Of a stretch of DNA of 64,000 bases, positions 17,474-26,060 are shown in pieces; position 1 is the first letter of the stretch; every line of letters starts with the position of its first letter. Origin of the DNA: Alkalihalobacillus pseudalcaliphilus (lineage in GTDB: Bacteria; Bacillota; Bacilli; Bacillales; Bacillaceae_D); NCBI GenBank assembly GCA_001038565.1, contig LFJO01000005.1:806711-870710 (forward strand). The letters are read 5' to 3'. The notes under the pieces are model-generated. The model worked only from the letters and a program-made list of their open reading frames with translations. It searched no databases and had not been told where the DNA came from. Both the position numbers and the translations under genes were made by a program.

Positions 17474-18391
17474 ATGGTCTGGATTGTCGATAAAGGACAT
17501 ACACAAGAAGAGCTAGCTAAACAGTTCAGAGAAAAAATAGCTGCAAAACCAATTTTACAAATTCCTGGTGCCCATGATGCGATGGCAGGATTAGTAGCTA
17601 AAAATGCTGGATTTGAAACGTTATATTTGTCGGGAGGTGCTTATACGGCAAGTAAAGGGCTTCCTGATTTAGGCATGCTCCAGTCAACTGAAGTTGCAGA
17701 GCGAGCACAAGAGATTGTTCGAGCGACGAATTTACCAATACTTGTAGATATTGATACGGGGTTTGGGGGCGTTTTAAATGCAGCGAGAACGGCGGTTGAA
17801 ATGTATGAAGCAAGAGTAGCGGCCGTGCAAATTGAAGATCAGCAATTACCGAAAAAATGTGGGCATCTCAACGGAAAGCAGTTAGTAACCACAGAAGAAA
17901 TGTTCCAAAAAATTCAAGCATTAAAAAAGACGGTGCCGAGTTTAGTTGTCGTAGCTAGAACGGATGCCTTAGCAAGTGAAGGGCTTGATGCAGCGATAAC
18001 AAGAGCTAAAGCGTATGTTGATGCCGGTGCCGATGCGATCTTCCCAGAGGCACTCCAGTCGGAAAAAGAGTTTAGTCAATTTAAAGATCACATTCAAGTA
18101 CCATTATTAGCCAATATGACTGAGTTTGGAAAGACACCATACTTAACAGCTAAGCAATTTGAAGATTTGGGTTATGGGATGGTCATTTACCCAGTGACCT
18201 CCTTACGAGTGGCGGCAAAAGCGTATGAACACGTCTTTACACTCATAAAAAACGAAGGAACACAAGTAGGAGCATTAGAACATATGCAAACGAGAAAAGA
18301 GCTATATGATACGATTGCTCACAATGATTTTGAAGACTTAGATAAACGTATTGCGAAAACGGTTTTGGATGAAAGTCATTCTCCTTCATAA
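17474..18391 (+). CDS. prpB: 2-methylisocitrate lyase
   Basis: This 305-residue enzyme cleaves 2-methylisocitrate to pyruvate and succinate. It shows the isocitrate lyase/PEP mutase fold motifs: metal-binding DIDTGFGG near residue 94 and the catalytic KKCGH with Cys129. ATG 17474 follows AAGGAGGGGG. The isocitrate lyase in this window (33789) has the same motif but is 425 residues, so the two are distinct. A strong terminator follows. Confidence 0.94.
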   Translation: MVWIVDKGHTQEELAKQFREKIAAKPILQIPGAHDAMAGLVAKNAGFETLYLSGGAYTASKGLPDLGMLQSTEVAERAQEIVRATNLPILVDIDTGFGGVLNAARTAVEMYEARVAAVQIEDQQLPKKCGHLNGKQLVTTEEMFQKIQALKKTVPSLVVVARTDALASEGLDAAITRAKAYVDAGADAIFPEALQSEKEFSQFKDHIQVPLLANMTEFGKTPYLTAKQFEDLGYGMVIYPVTSLRVAAKAYEHVFTLIKNEGTQVGALEHMQTRKELYDTIAHNDFEDLDKRIAKTVLDESHSPS

Positions 18392-18407
18392 GTATAACAA
18401 TCAGGAG

Positions 18408-18446
18408 GCTGGCTAGTGATTACCCTATCACTAGCCAGCTTTTTCT
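18408..18446 (+). terminator. Terminator after prpB
   Basis: A 13-bp perfect stem, GCTGGCTAGTGAT/ATCACTAGCCAGC, with a 6-base loop is followed by TTTTTC. It lies between convergent prpB and the minus-strand ABC operon. Confidence 0.85.
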
Positions 18447-18448
18447 AT

Positions 18449-19141
18449 TTATTCTACATAACGTTTCTTCATCCAACCAACAATATCGGTTCCTTCTTGC
18501 TCGCGAATTGTATCGACACTTTCATGTCCAATAATCTGTCCGTTTTTGATGAGAATGACCTCATCTAAAATCATTTCAAACTCTTTGATCTCATGGGTCG
18601 TGATTAAAATTAATTGCTTTTCTAAATCTACAAAAGAAACAAGGCTTTTCATGATAGAGTCTCGAACTAGCGGGTCTAAGCCTGAAAGGGGCTCATCCAT
18701 GACCACGATGGGAACATCTCTAGATAAAGCCAATACGATTTTTAACCGGCCACGATTGCCCTTTGATAATTTTTTTACTTTATCTGTTAATGTTAATTCC
18801 ATAAAAACTAACATATCTTCCGCTTTCGAACGATTAAAGTCGTTAAATTGTCCTTGATAAAAATCTAAAACATCTTTGACAGTCATGTAAGAATAAAACA
18901 TATCTTCATCAGATAGAAAACTAACATGGCTGGCGATTCGCCTTGAAACAGGTTGCTCAAAGACGTGAACCGTTCCACTACTAGGAGAAGTTAACCCAGC
19001 AATGAGTTTTAGTGTTGTTGATTTACCACTACCATTCTCGCCTATTAACCCAATGATTTTCCCTTTTTCAAGGTGGAGGTCGATATCTTTTAGAGCTGTT
19101 TTCAAACCGTATTTTTTCGTGACTTGCTTTAGTTGAATCAT
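18449..19141 (-). CDS. ABC transporter ATP-binding protein (YtrB type)
   Basis: This 230-residue ATPase has Walker A GENGSGKST near residue 34, signature LSKGNRG near 126 and Walker B VVMDEP near 147. It is the last gene of a three-gene minus-strand operon with a GntR regulator and a permease, the organisation of ytr-like systems that answer cell-wall-active compounds. Its start overlaps the regulator gene by 4 bp. The signature deviates from the classic SGGQ, as is usual in this group. Confidence 0.9.
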   Translation of the reverse strand: MIQLKQVTKKYGLKTALKDIDLHLEKGKIIGLIGENGSGKSTTLKLIAGLTSPSSGTVHVFEQPVSRRIASHVSFLSDEDMFYSYMTVKDVLDFYQGQFNDFNRSKAEDMLVFMELTLTDKVKKLSKGNRGRLKIVLALSRDVPIVVMDEPLSGLDPLVRDSIMKSLVSFVDLEKQLILITTHEIKEFEMILDEVILIKNGQIIGHESVDTIREQEGTDIVGWMKKRYVE

Positions 19142-19521
19142 TCAAAATCACCTCGTTTTGATAATTGTAAGAAGGTCTGAAGTCCTTCAATAATTTCGGG
19201 TTCACGATAACCCATTTCTTTCATACCGATGACAAATCGTTCGATTTCAATTTGTTTTGTTGATTCTCTCATTTTCGTTAAAATCGTGCTATCTTCAGTC
19301 ACAAATGTACCTTGGCCCCGCCTTGATTCAGCAATCTTCTCATGCTCCAGTTCCCTATATGTTCTTTGAACCGTATTAGGGTTAACGCCTGACTGAACAG
19401 CTAATTCACGTACAGATGGCAATTTGTCACCGGGTTTGAGTTCGTCACGCATAATTTCTTTTTTGATTCGCTCGACAAGTTGTAAGTAAATCGGTTGATT
19501 CGTCTGAAAAGTGTCAGTCAT
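19138..19521 (-). CDS. GntR family regulator (YtrA subfamily)
   Basis: This short GntR protein of 127 residues has an N-terminal winged helix (about residues 10-78, with LPSVRELAVQSGVNPNTVQRTY split over two helices) and only a short C-terminal dimerisation tail, as in the YtrA subfamily. Such regulators normally repress their own ABC operon. A palindromic operator candidate lies over the operon promoter at 20345-20372. It sits between permease and ATPase genes with 3-bp and -4-bp spacing. Confidence 0.92.
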   Translation of the reverse strand: MTDTFQTNQPIYLQLVERIKKEIMRDELKPGDKLPSVRELAVQSGVNPNTVQRTYRELEHEKIAESRRGQGTFVTEDSTILTKMRESTKQIEIERFVIGMKEMGYREPEIIEGLQTFLQLSKRGDFE

Positions 19522-19524
19522 TTT

Positions 19525-20322
19525 TTACACCTCAAGCTTTCGATCCAAAATCCAACTCGAAGTGGCAAACAAAATGATTAGAAGAATACCCTGAATAACA
19601 AAGTCACCGACATAGAGTGATACTTCTGTATTAGCTCCAGACATCTCTAAGCCTGTTTGGTCAAAGGAGAAATTGAACTCACCAAATTGAATCGTTTGGC
19701 TGACATAACCCCATTGGGTAAGCGTCTGAAAAAAAGCTGTTTCTGTTAGTTCACCGTAAAAATACATGGAAGTAACAAATAAAACGGCTGAAACAATAAA
19801 GCTAAGCGTAGGCTTTAAATATTTTTTGAACAATAGGTAGAGTATATAAAAGAACAATAGGACGATTGTCATCGAAATGGTAAATTGAAAAAGCATAAAC
19901 AAAAACATAGCCATAATTTGTGTGACATTAAGTGCGAAAATTTCATTTAATGGTAATTCTACGAGACCTAAGAGAATAGGGATAAAAATAAACAAGCTTG
20001 TGAATAGTAGCGAAATGAACATCGAGATTAACCCTGCTACAAGTTTAGCTCCAAGCAAAGCGTACCCCGGTAATGTATTATGAAGCCATACATGTAGATT
20101 TTCTTTTTGCATACTATGATAGAAATAACCGAGCAGGAATAATATATGGAAAGCCATCAGAAATAAAGCGGTCATAGAAACGTGGGAAAGCCCAATCCCA
20201 AAGTAGCTTTCAGTCAAAATATAAGACAAGCTTGTGATGATAATCGTAGCAATCATAGCACCGTACAGCATGCCTTTTCCTAAATGAAATTCCTTTTTAA
20301 TTAAATGTAACCAAGTATTCAT
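19525..20322 (-). CDS. ABC transporter permease
   Basis: This 265-residue membrane protein has about six hydrophobic segments and is the first gene of the GntR-ABC operon. It has no recognised family signature beyond general ABC-2 permease shape. The ATG at 20322 has an AAGGAGG site. It probably forms the transporter with the ATPase at 18449. Substrate is unknown. Confidence 0.82.
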   Translation of the reverse strand: MNTWLHLIKKEFHLGKGMLYGAMIATIIITSLSYILTESYFGIGLSHVSMTALFLMAFHILFLLGYFYHSMQKENLHVWLHNTLPGYALLGAKLVAGLISMFISLLFTSLFIFIPILLGLVELPLNEIFALNVTQIMAMFLFMLFQFTISMTIVLLFFYILYLLFKKYLKPTLSFIVSAVLFVTSMYFYGELTETAFFQTLTQWGYVSQTIQFGEFNFSFDQTGLEMSGANTEVSLYVGDFVIQGILLIILFATSSWILDRKLEV

Positions 20323-20344
20323 AAGAACCTCCTTAATTGTGTTG

Positions 20345-20387
20345 GTGTATTAATTAGATAGTACACTAATACAAGATATGTTGTCAA
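20345..20387 (-). promoter_or_regulatory. Sigma-A promoter and GntR operator of the ABC operon
   Basis: On the minus strand, TTGACA (20387-20382) and TACTAT (20363-20358) are 18 bp apart. A palindrome, GTATTA...TAATAC over 20347-20372, with GTGTA/TACAC arms at 20345 and 20362, covers the -10 region. That is where an autorepressing GntR/YtrA protein would bind. Confidence 0.65.
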
Positions 20388-20512
20388 TATATTTTTGCCA
20401 CAAGGATTTTCAAGTTTTTTCTTTAAAAAACAAGTAAACAAGTCATGTGGTGCAAATACTTTACAGAAGTGTGGGAATCAGTAAAAATAAGAGAAGATTA
20501 AAAGGAGGGAGT

Positions 20513-21010
20513 ATTATCGCACATTTTATTGCATACATCATCATTTTTTTAGCAGCAGCGACACCTTTTATTGAGGTTGTTTTTACAATTCCGGTAGGGG
20601 CTATTGCTGGATTGAATGTTTGGCTCGTGACATTTGTAGCAACGTTTGGGAATGTCCTAACGGTTGTTATTGTTATAGCATTAGCCGATCGTATTAGAGA
20701 ATGGCAAAGACGAAGGAATGCAGAAAAAGGAAAGGTTAATAAGAAAAATGAACGGGCAGAAAAAATCATGAGTCGATTTGGATTACCGGGTCTTGCGCTA
20801 TTAGGTCCTGTATTTGTCGGGAGTCATTTAGCTGTGCTATTAGCTATATCACTAGGAAGTAGCAAAAAACACGTTACCTCTTGGGTACTAGGTAGTGTCA
20901 TTGGCTGGGGAATTATTACCGGTATTGCTTCTTATTATGCTTTAGATTTTTTCCAATTTGAGCAAGAAAGTGGCTTTTTGTATGACTTAATCGAGCGCTT
21001 CAATCAATAA
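20513..21010 (+). CDS. Small multidrug export family protein, probable ATT/ATC start
   Basis: This hydrophobic protein of about 165 residues has four membrane segments and the ITGIASYYALD-type C-terminal region; it resembles the small multi-drug export family (PF06695). The strong site AAAGGAGGGA at 20501-20510 is followed in frame only by AGT, ATT (20513) and ATC (20516), then AHFIAYI, the natural hydrophobic start. The frame runs back to GTG 20447 and GTG 20471, but neither has a ribosome binding site and both add basic residues. I therefore favour a rare ATT or ATC start; a sequencing difference is the alternative. Confidence 0.75.
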   Translation: MIAHFIAYIIIFLAAATPFIEVVFTIPVGAIAGLNVWLVTFVATFGNVLTVVIVIALADRIREWQRRRNAEKGKVNKKNERAEKIMSRFGLPGLALLGPVFVGSHLAVLLAISLGSSKKHVTSWVLGSVIGWGIITGIASYYALDFFQFEQESGFLYDLIERFNQ

Positions 21011-21082
21011 GTGGTTTAAGAGTAATGAAATGAGGAAAAATATAAGCAAATAACGATGAGTAGTCGATTTGGAGGGCTTCAG

Positions 21083-21817
21083 TTGAAAAAGCACCCTATT
21101 TTAGTGACATGGACTTTACTTTGTTTAATTGTTACCTTAAGTGTGAATTACTTCTTACCAGTCAGTAGGAATGTTTCAGATGTAGCGAATGCTTTGAATA
21201 ATGAGATTGAACCTGCCGGATATGCTTTTGCGATTTGGGGCCTTATATACGTATTGATGGCGATTTGGATTATTCGAGCTTACTTTGTTCGTGGTTATCA
21301 ACAGGAATTATATGGGAAAGTCTTAGGATGGACTTCGATCAATTTATTGTTTAATGGATTATGGGTTATCAGCTATGGTTCTGGGCAAATCATTGTAAGC
21401 CTCGCCATCATTGTCGTCATTTTATTAACACTTATTATGATTTATCGGATCATCTCTGTAAATAATGAAGAAGTGAAGCCATTTATGAGATTACCGATTT
21501 CCTTGTATATGGGTTGGGTTTCGGTTGCAACGATTATTAATGTGTTTAATGTATTTACAGATCGCGGCATTGAATCATTCCTATTTCTTGATGAAATTGC
21601 GTGGACCATTATTATGCTTGTTATTGGATGGTTATTAGCTTTTACACTGATGAAGAGATTTGATGACATCATTTACCCTCTACCATTCATTTGGGCATAT
21701 GTTGCTATCTATGTGGAAAGTACGAATATGTATGTTCAATACGTAAGCTTAGGACTTGCGATTGTCGTCGGATTATTTGTCCTGTATCAGGTCATATTGA
21801 GATTAAAGAACCGGTAA
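21083..21817 (+). CDS. Tryptophan-rich sensory protein (TspO/MBR family)
   Basis: The 244-residue protein has about six to seven membrane segments and the family stretch EPAGYAFAIWGLIY near residue 44, with further tryptophan-rich segments (WTSINLLFNGLW near 87, MGWVSVATIIN near 145). TspO-type proteins bind tetrapyrroles or other ligands in the membrane; this longer group is of unclear role. TTG 21083 is chosen because GGAGGG lies 6 bases upstream. It follows the small export protein by about 70 bp. Confidence 0.82.
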   Translation: MKKHPILVTWTLLCLIVTLSVNYFLPVSRNVSDVANALNNEIEPAGYAFAIWGLIYVLMAIWIIRAYFVRGYQQELYGKVLGWTSINLLFNGLWVISYGSGQIIVSLAIIVVILLTLIMIYRIISVNNEEVKPFMRLPISLYMGWVSVATIINVFNVFTDRGIESFLFLDEIAWTIIMLVIGWLLAFTLMKRFDDIIYPLPFIWAYVAIYVESTNMYVQYVSLGLAIVVGLFVLYQVILRLKNR

Positions 21818-21850
21818 AAGAACGATATTTTTACAAATTAATAATTCGGT

Positions 21851-21893
21851 TCCGTTATTTTGAGCTAAGATGCTAAAGGTAACGGATTTTTTT
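21851..21893 (+). terminator. Terminator after the TspO-like gene
   Basis: TCCGTTA and TAACGGA enclose a partly paired loop (GAGC against GCTAAAG) and are followed by seven T residues. Confidence 0.7.
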
Positions 21894-21939
21894 ATATAAA
21901 AGCAAGGAAAGGTGCCAGTTGTTGTAGGAAAAGCCCGGA

Positions 21940-22045
21940 AGTAACAGAGCGAGTTCGGCGTCATGTGATTGTCGCGGAGCATGATTTTTCGGTAGCGGTG
22001 AGCAAAGCTCCGAATACCAGCTGTAAGCAACTTTTATATAAAACC
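21940..22045 (+). repeat. Dispersed repeat, P module (copy 4)
   Basis: GCGGAGCATGATTTTTCGGTAGCGG and its return arm AAGCTCCG, then ACTTTTATATAAAAC, match the other P modules. It lies directly upstream of the Fur-boxed promoter of the ABC exporter and points toward that gene. Confidence 0.65.
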
Positions 22046-22047
22046 CA

Positions 22048-22094
22048 TTGAATTTTTCATCATTTCAGTTTATAATTGATTATCATTATCAATT
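22048..22094 (+). promoter_or_regulatory. Sigma-A promoter overlapped by a Fur box
   Basis: TTGAAT (22048-22053) and TATAAT (22071-22076) are 17 bp apart. Directly over and after the -10 is the palindrome AATTGAT-TATCATT-ATCAATT (22074-22094). Its core TGATTATCATTATCA differs at one base from the Fur 7-1-7 consensus. Iron-dependent repression of the ABC gene at 22175 is the expected result. Confidence 0.72.
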
Positions 22095-22174
22095 AGAATA
22101 TTATATAAAGGGAAAGAGTATTTTTTTTGGACTTTTTTATTTCGTAGGTCTAAATAAAATTCTGAGAGAAGGGG

Positions 22175-23899
22175 TTGGAGAAGATACAATTACTAAGAAG
22201 ATTTTTCTCATATTATAAACCATATAAGTGGCTATTTATTTTAGATTTTTCATGTGCCATTTTAGTAGGTTTATTAGAATTAGCATTTCCATTAGCCGTT
22301 AACCAAGTCATTGACCGCTTATTACCGATGGGTGAATGGACGATTATTTTATGGGCATGTTTAGGTTTATTATTTATTTATGCACTTAATACTTTCTTAC
22401 ACTTTGTCGTTACATATTGGGGTCACAAGTTAGGAATCAATATTGAGACAGATATGAGACAAAAGCTTTTTACTCATATGCAGAAACTATCATTTGGCTA
22501 CTATGATAATAATAAAACAGGGCACTCTATTTCGAGGCTTACTAAGGATTTAGAGGAAATTGGGGAAGTAGCCCATCATGGACCAGAGGATGTTTTTGTT
22601 GCTGTCATGACACTTCTTGGAGCCTTTTTAATTATGTTAGGGATTAACTGGAAACTTGCATTAATTTCGTTTGTTGTTATTCCATTATTGATGATTTTTG
22701 CCATTCATTTCAATAAAAAAATGACTGGAACTTTCCGTAAGATGTTTGGTGATGTTGCCGAAATTAACTCTCGTGTAGAGGATAGTATTGGTGGAATCCG
22801 TGTCGTACAAGCTTTCGCTAATGAGAAGTACGAGCAAAAGCAATTTTCCAATAACAATCAAAAATATCGTCAAACAAAGCTGGAATCGTATAAAATCATG
22901 GCCCAAAATATTATGTCAAACTATATGTTTATGCGAATTGTGACGTTATTTACACTAATTGGTGGAACCTATTTTGTGCTTGGTGGCCAATTAACAAATG
23001 GTGAATTTGTTGCTTTTATCCTATTATCCAATGTTTTATTAGGCCCTATTCAAAAAATAAATGCCGTTATTGAGAGTTACCCGAAAGGTATTGCTGGGTT
23101 TAAACGTTATTGTGAAATTTTAGATACCGAGCCTGATATTAAGGACAATCCAAATGCAAAGGATATCCAAGTGAATGGTGCTATTTCCTATAAACAAGTA
23201 TCTTTTGGTTATACGCAGCATGACAAAATTTTAAATAATATTAGTCTTTCCATCTCACCTGGAGAAACAGTAGCTTTTGTTGGACCTTCTGGTGCAGGTA
23301 AAACAACACTTTGTTCTTTGTTACCTCGTTTTTATGAAGCGACGAGTGGTGATATTCAAGTTGATGGGCATTCAATTAAGGATATTACCTTAGAATCACT
23401 CCGGACCCAAATTGGGATCGTGCAACAGGATGTATTTCTATTCTCAGGGACAATTAGGGAAAATATTGCTTACGGTAAACTAGATGCTAGCGATGAAGAG
23501 ATTTATGAAGCAGCGAAAAAAGCACAGCTGGATGATTTCTTACAGTCTCAACCTGATGGTTTACAGACGGTGATCGGGGAAAGGGGTGTGAAATTATCAG
23601 GAGGGCAAAAGCAGCGTTTAGCCATTGCTAGAATGTTCTTGAAAAATCCACCAATCCTTATTTTAGATGAAGCGACTTCTGCTCTTGACACGGAAACAGA
23701 AATGGCTATTCAACAGTCATTAACAGAACTGTCTAAAGGTAGAACGACACTCGTTATTGCACATCGTTTGGCAACGATAAAAAATGCTGACCGCATTGTA
23801 GTTGTTACAAAGGATGGAATTAAAGAGCAAGGTAAACACGAGGAATTGATTGAAAAGGAAGGCGTTTACCGTAGGTTACACTTAGCTCAATTCGGTTAA
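22175..23899 (+). CDS. ABC exporter with fused membrane and ATPase domains
   Basis: This 574-residue half-size exporter has an N-terminal six-segment domain (about residues 15-310) and a C-terminal ATPase with Walker A GPSGAGKTT at 370-378, signature LSGGQ near 474 and Walker B ILILDEATS near 497. It should act as a homodimer, as no partner gene is adjacent. TTG 22175 follows GAGAAGGGG. The Fur box upstream suggests a role under iron limitation, such as siderophore or haem-related export; this is inference. A terminator follows at 23926. Confidence 0.92.
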   Translation: MEKIQLLRRFFSYYKPYKWLFILDFSCAILVGLLELAFPLAVNQVIDRLLPMGEWTIILWACLGLLFIYALNTFLHFVVTYWGHKLGINIETDMRQKLFTHMQKLSFGYYDNNKTGHSISRLTKDLEEIGEVAHHGPEDVFVAVMTLLGAFLIMLGINWKLALISFVVIPLLMIFAIHFNKKMTGTFRKMFGDVAEINSRVEDSIGGIRVVQAFANEKYEQKQFSNNNQKYRQTKLESYKIMAQNIMSNYMFMRIVTLFTLIGGTYFVLGGQLTNGEFVAFILLSNVLLGPIQKINAVIESYPKGIAGFKRYCEILDTEPDIKDNPNAKDIQVNGAISYKQVSFGYTQHDKILNNISLSISPGETVAFVGPSGAGKTTLCSLLPRFYEATSGDIQVDGHSIKDITLESLRTQIGIVQQDVFLFSGTIRENIAYGKLDASDEEIYEAAKKAQLDDFLQSQPDGLQTVIGERGVKLSGGQKQRLAIARMFLKNPPILILDEATSALDTETEMAIQQSLTELSKGRTTLVIAHRLATIKNADRIVVVTKDGIKEQGKHEELIEKEGVYRRLHLAQFG

Positions 23900-23925
23900 T
23901 GTCTAGTATGTATTCATAGATAAGG

Positions 23926-23964
23926 AAAGTTCTTGCTTATAGATAGGCGAGAGCTTTTCTTTTT
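23926..23964 (+). terminator. Terminator after the ABC exporter
   Basis: The stem AAAGTTCTTGCTT/AGGCGAGAGCTTT forms with several G-T pairs and is followed by TTCTTTTT. The remainder of the gap to 24208 holds an A/T-rich stretch with short inverted repeats (GTGAA-N11-TTCAC near 24094) and no gene. Confidence 0.65.
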
Positions 23965-24208
23965 GGTGAATTTGTTGCTTATGCTTTTTTACGTTTACCT
24001 TTTGAGCTTTGAATGTTTGTACTTTTGTATTTGCCTATTCATTTCTTGTGAAAATGGAGGGTTTTATCGATTAGAAAAATAATCGATGAAACATTGTGAA
24101 CAACACAGTGCTTCACATATTTTATAATCATGTAGTATCAAGGTCATTCAGGTATGGTGTATAGTTGTCATGAATAGACTGATAGTGTGGGTGAAAGGAG
24201 AGAATGAG

Positions 24209-24838
24209 ATGTTTTTGGAAAAGGGTTTAAATCGAATCGTTGTTTATGGGAAAGGAATTGTTCGTGATGCACCAAATGTTGCCTTTGTTGTGGTAGGAGT
24301 TGAAACAGAAGGCAAAGAGGTGGAACAGGTTCAAACAGAGAATGCTGAGAAAATGCAAAGCATTTTGTCCGTTTTACAACAGGAAGGCATTCCGAATGAA
24401 CTCATTCGTACGATCGAATATCAGTTACAGCCGATTTATGACTTTCATAATAACCAGCAACTATTTAGTCATTATCGTCTTACGCATCTTCTAGAAGTGG
24501 AAATAGAGGATATTCAGAAAACAGGTCAAGTTCTTGACAAAGTTGTTCAAGCAGGTGCGAACCGCACACAATCTGTACAGTTTAAAAGCAATCGAGAAAA
24601 TCAATTATATCGCCAGGCCCTTACGAAAGCGGTTGAAGATGCTAAAAAAAAGGCGATTGAATTAGCAGCGAGTAATCAGGTCAAATTAAAACAAACACCG
24701 TTATTGATACACGAACAAGGCCAAGTTGCTCAACCGTTCAGTCCAAGGCTCCAAACATTTGAAGCCGCATCAACACCGATCTCAACTGGACTACTGGCTA
24801 TTGAGGCGAACGTAGAAGTTGTATATGAATATGAGTAA
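24209..24838 (+). CDS. SIMPL domain-containing protein (DUF541)
   Basis: The 209-residue protein starts with the VVYGKGIVRDAPNVA stretch and has the late SIMPL pattern (ALTKAVEDAKKKA near residue 142, LLAIEANVEVVYEYE at the end). No signal peptide is seen with the chosen start. ATG 24209 is preferred because AAAGGAG at 24194-24200 lies 8 bases upstream; an earlier in-frame start at 24170 lacks one. Members of the family are linked to stress tolerance and surface layers, but this one has no clear context. Confidence 0.85.
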   Translation: MFLEKGLNRIVVYGKGIVRDAPNVAFVVVGVETEGKEVEQVQTENAEKMQSILSVLQQEGIPNELIRTIEYQLQPIYDFHNNQQLFSHYRLTHLLEVEIEDIQKTGQVLDKVVQAGANRTQSVQFKSNRENQLYRQALTKAVEDAKKKAIELAASNQVKLKQTPLLIHEQGQVAQPFSPRLQTFEAASTPISTGLLAIEANVEVVYEYE

Positions 24839-24906
24839 GAATCAATCATAGGGACTAACAGGCGGGACATGGCTAATGAATAGTCGCCATTTTAGTTCGA
24901 TAGAAA

Positions 24907-24938
24907 GTGCCCTGTCTAAGAGCAGGGCATTATCTTTT
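24907..24938 (+). terminator. Hairpin after the SIMPL gene
   Basis: TGCCCTG at 24908-24914 pairs with CAGGGCA at 24923-24929, followed by TTATCTTTT, a weak T tract. It lies 70 bp after the stop. Confidence 0.55.
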
Positions 24939-25073
24939 AGTTAAGAAACCCCTTACATAAAAAAATCATCAATGAAACATTCTTTTTAGTTTCATTTTTT
25001 GATAGGATATAGAAAAACAACATGAAATCCATAAAAAGAAAAGAAGTATCCATGGACTTAGAAAGAAGGAAAT

Positions 25074-26042
25074 ATGTTAAAATTTATTCTTGCAATTGCA
25101 ATTATTATTGGTGGACTACTAGTTGGTCGGTTACTTCGCCTTTTTATTCAGAAAAATGGTCAATCATCACGTATTCCTTTTGATAAAATGATTCAAAAAA
25201 TGATTCCATTTGTTCTTTTAGGGATCAATCCCATTATATTATTAGCTGCCTTTTGGATTGTAGAAATCGAAGAAATGAAGTTTCTTTTACTTCCCGTTCT
25301 TGGCATATTCGCTCTGATTATTGGTGGAGCACTAGCGATACTTTCCTCAAGACTTTTACGGCATCAACCGGTCCAAACAGGTGCGATGTTTGTTAGTGGT
25401 AGCTTCTCCAATTGGGGAGCATTTGGAATGCTATTTTGCTTTTTATTATTAGGTGAGATGGGCTTAGCATTCGCGGCCATGGTTCGTCTATTTGAGGAAT
25501 TATTTTATTACACAGTTTGTTTCCCGGTTGCTAAAGGGTACGGCCCTAATGCTAAGCAAGACCAAGCACCTTCCCGTTTTAAAAAAATAGTGACCGATCC
25601 GTTTATTCTCGTCACGTTTTCAGCAATTAGTATCGGTGCGATATTAAACTTCTCGGGCATTGTTAGGCCTGAACTAGTCGGTAATCTTAATGAATTTCTT
25701 GTACCGCTAGCTTCCTTTTTATTAGTGGTGCCTTTAGGGTTTACGATGAAGGTCAATTCAGTGAGGAAGTATTATAAAGAAGGATTGATTATTTCTAGTA
25801 TTAAATTTATTAGTGTTCCTATAATAACTGTATCAGCCGCTTGGCTATTAGGCTTGGGTGCTTATCAAGATGGATTATTAATTTATGTTCTTTTAATCTT
25901 ATCTGCAATGCCTCCAGCGGTGATGTCACTCGTTCCAGCACAGCTATATAAGCTTGATATTGAACTAGCGAATGCTAACTGGATAGTCAGTACGTCCATG
26001 TTACTCGTTGTATTACCTATTTTATATTTACTGATTCCTTAA
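25074..26042 (+). CDS. AEC family transporter (auxin efflux carrier type)
   Basis: This 322-residue protein has about ten membrane segments in two five-segment halves. The central gap (about residues 150-175) and the ends of the halves fit PF03547. Conserved polar positions include NWGAFGM near 120 and SAMPPAV near 280. Bacterial members carry organic acids such as malate or malonate; the substrate here is not evident. The ATG has an AGAAGGA site. It abuts the SMI1-like gene directly (18 bp to that start), so the two are probably co-transcribed. Confidence 0.88.
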   Translation: MLKFILAIAIIIGGLLVGRLLRLFIQKNGQSSRIPFDKMIQKMIPFVLLGINPIILLAAFWIVEIEEMKFLLLPVLGIFALIIGGALAILSSRLLRHQPVQTGAMFVSGSFSNWGAFGMLFCFLLLGEMGLAFAAMVRLFEELFYYTVCFPVAKGYGPNAKQDQAPSRFKKIVTDPFILVTFSAISIGAILNFSGIVRPELVGNLNEFLVPLASFLLVVPLGFTMKVNSVRKYYKEGLIISSIKFISVPIITVSAAWLLGLGAYQDGLLIYVLLILSAMPPAVMSLVPAQLYKLDIELANANWIVSTSMLLVVLPILYLLIP

Positions 26043-26060
26043 ATGAGGGAGGTTTTGTTG

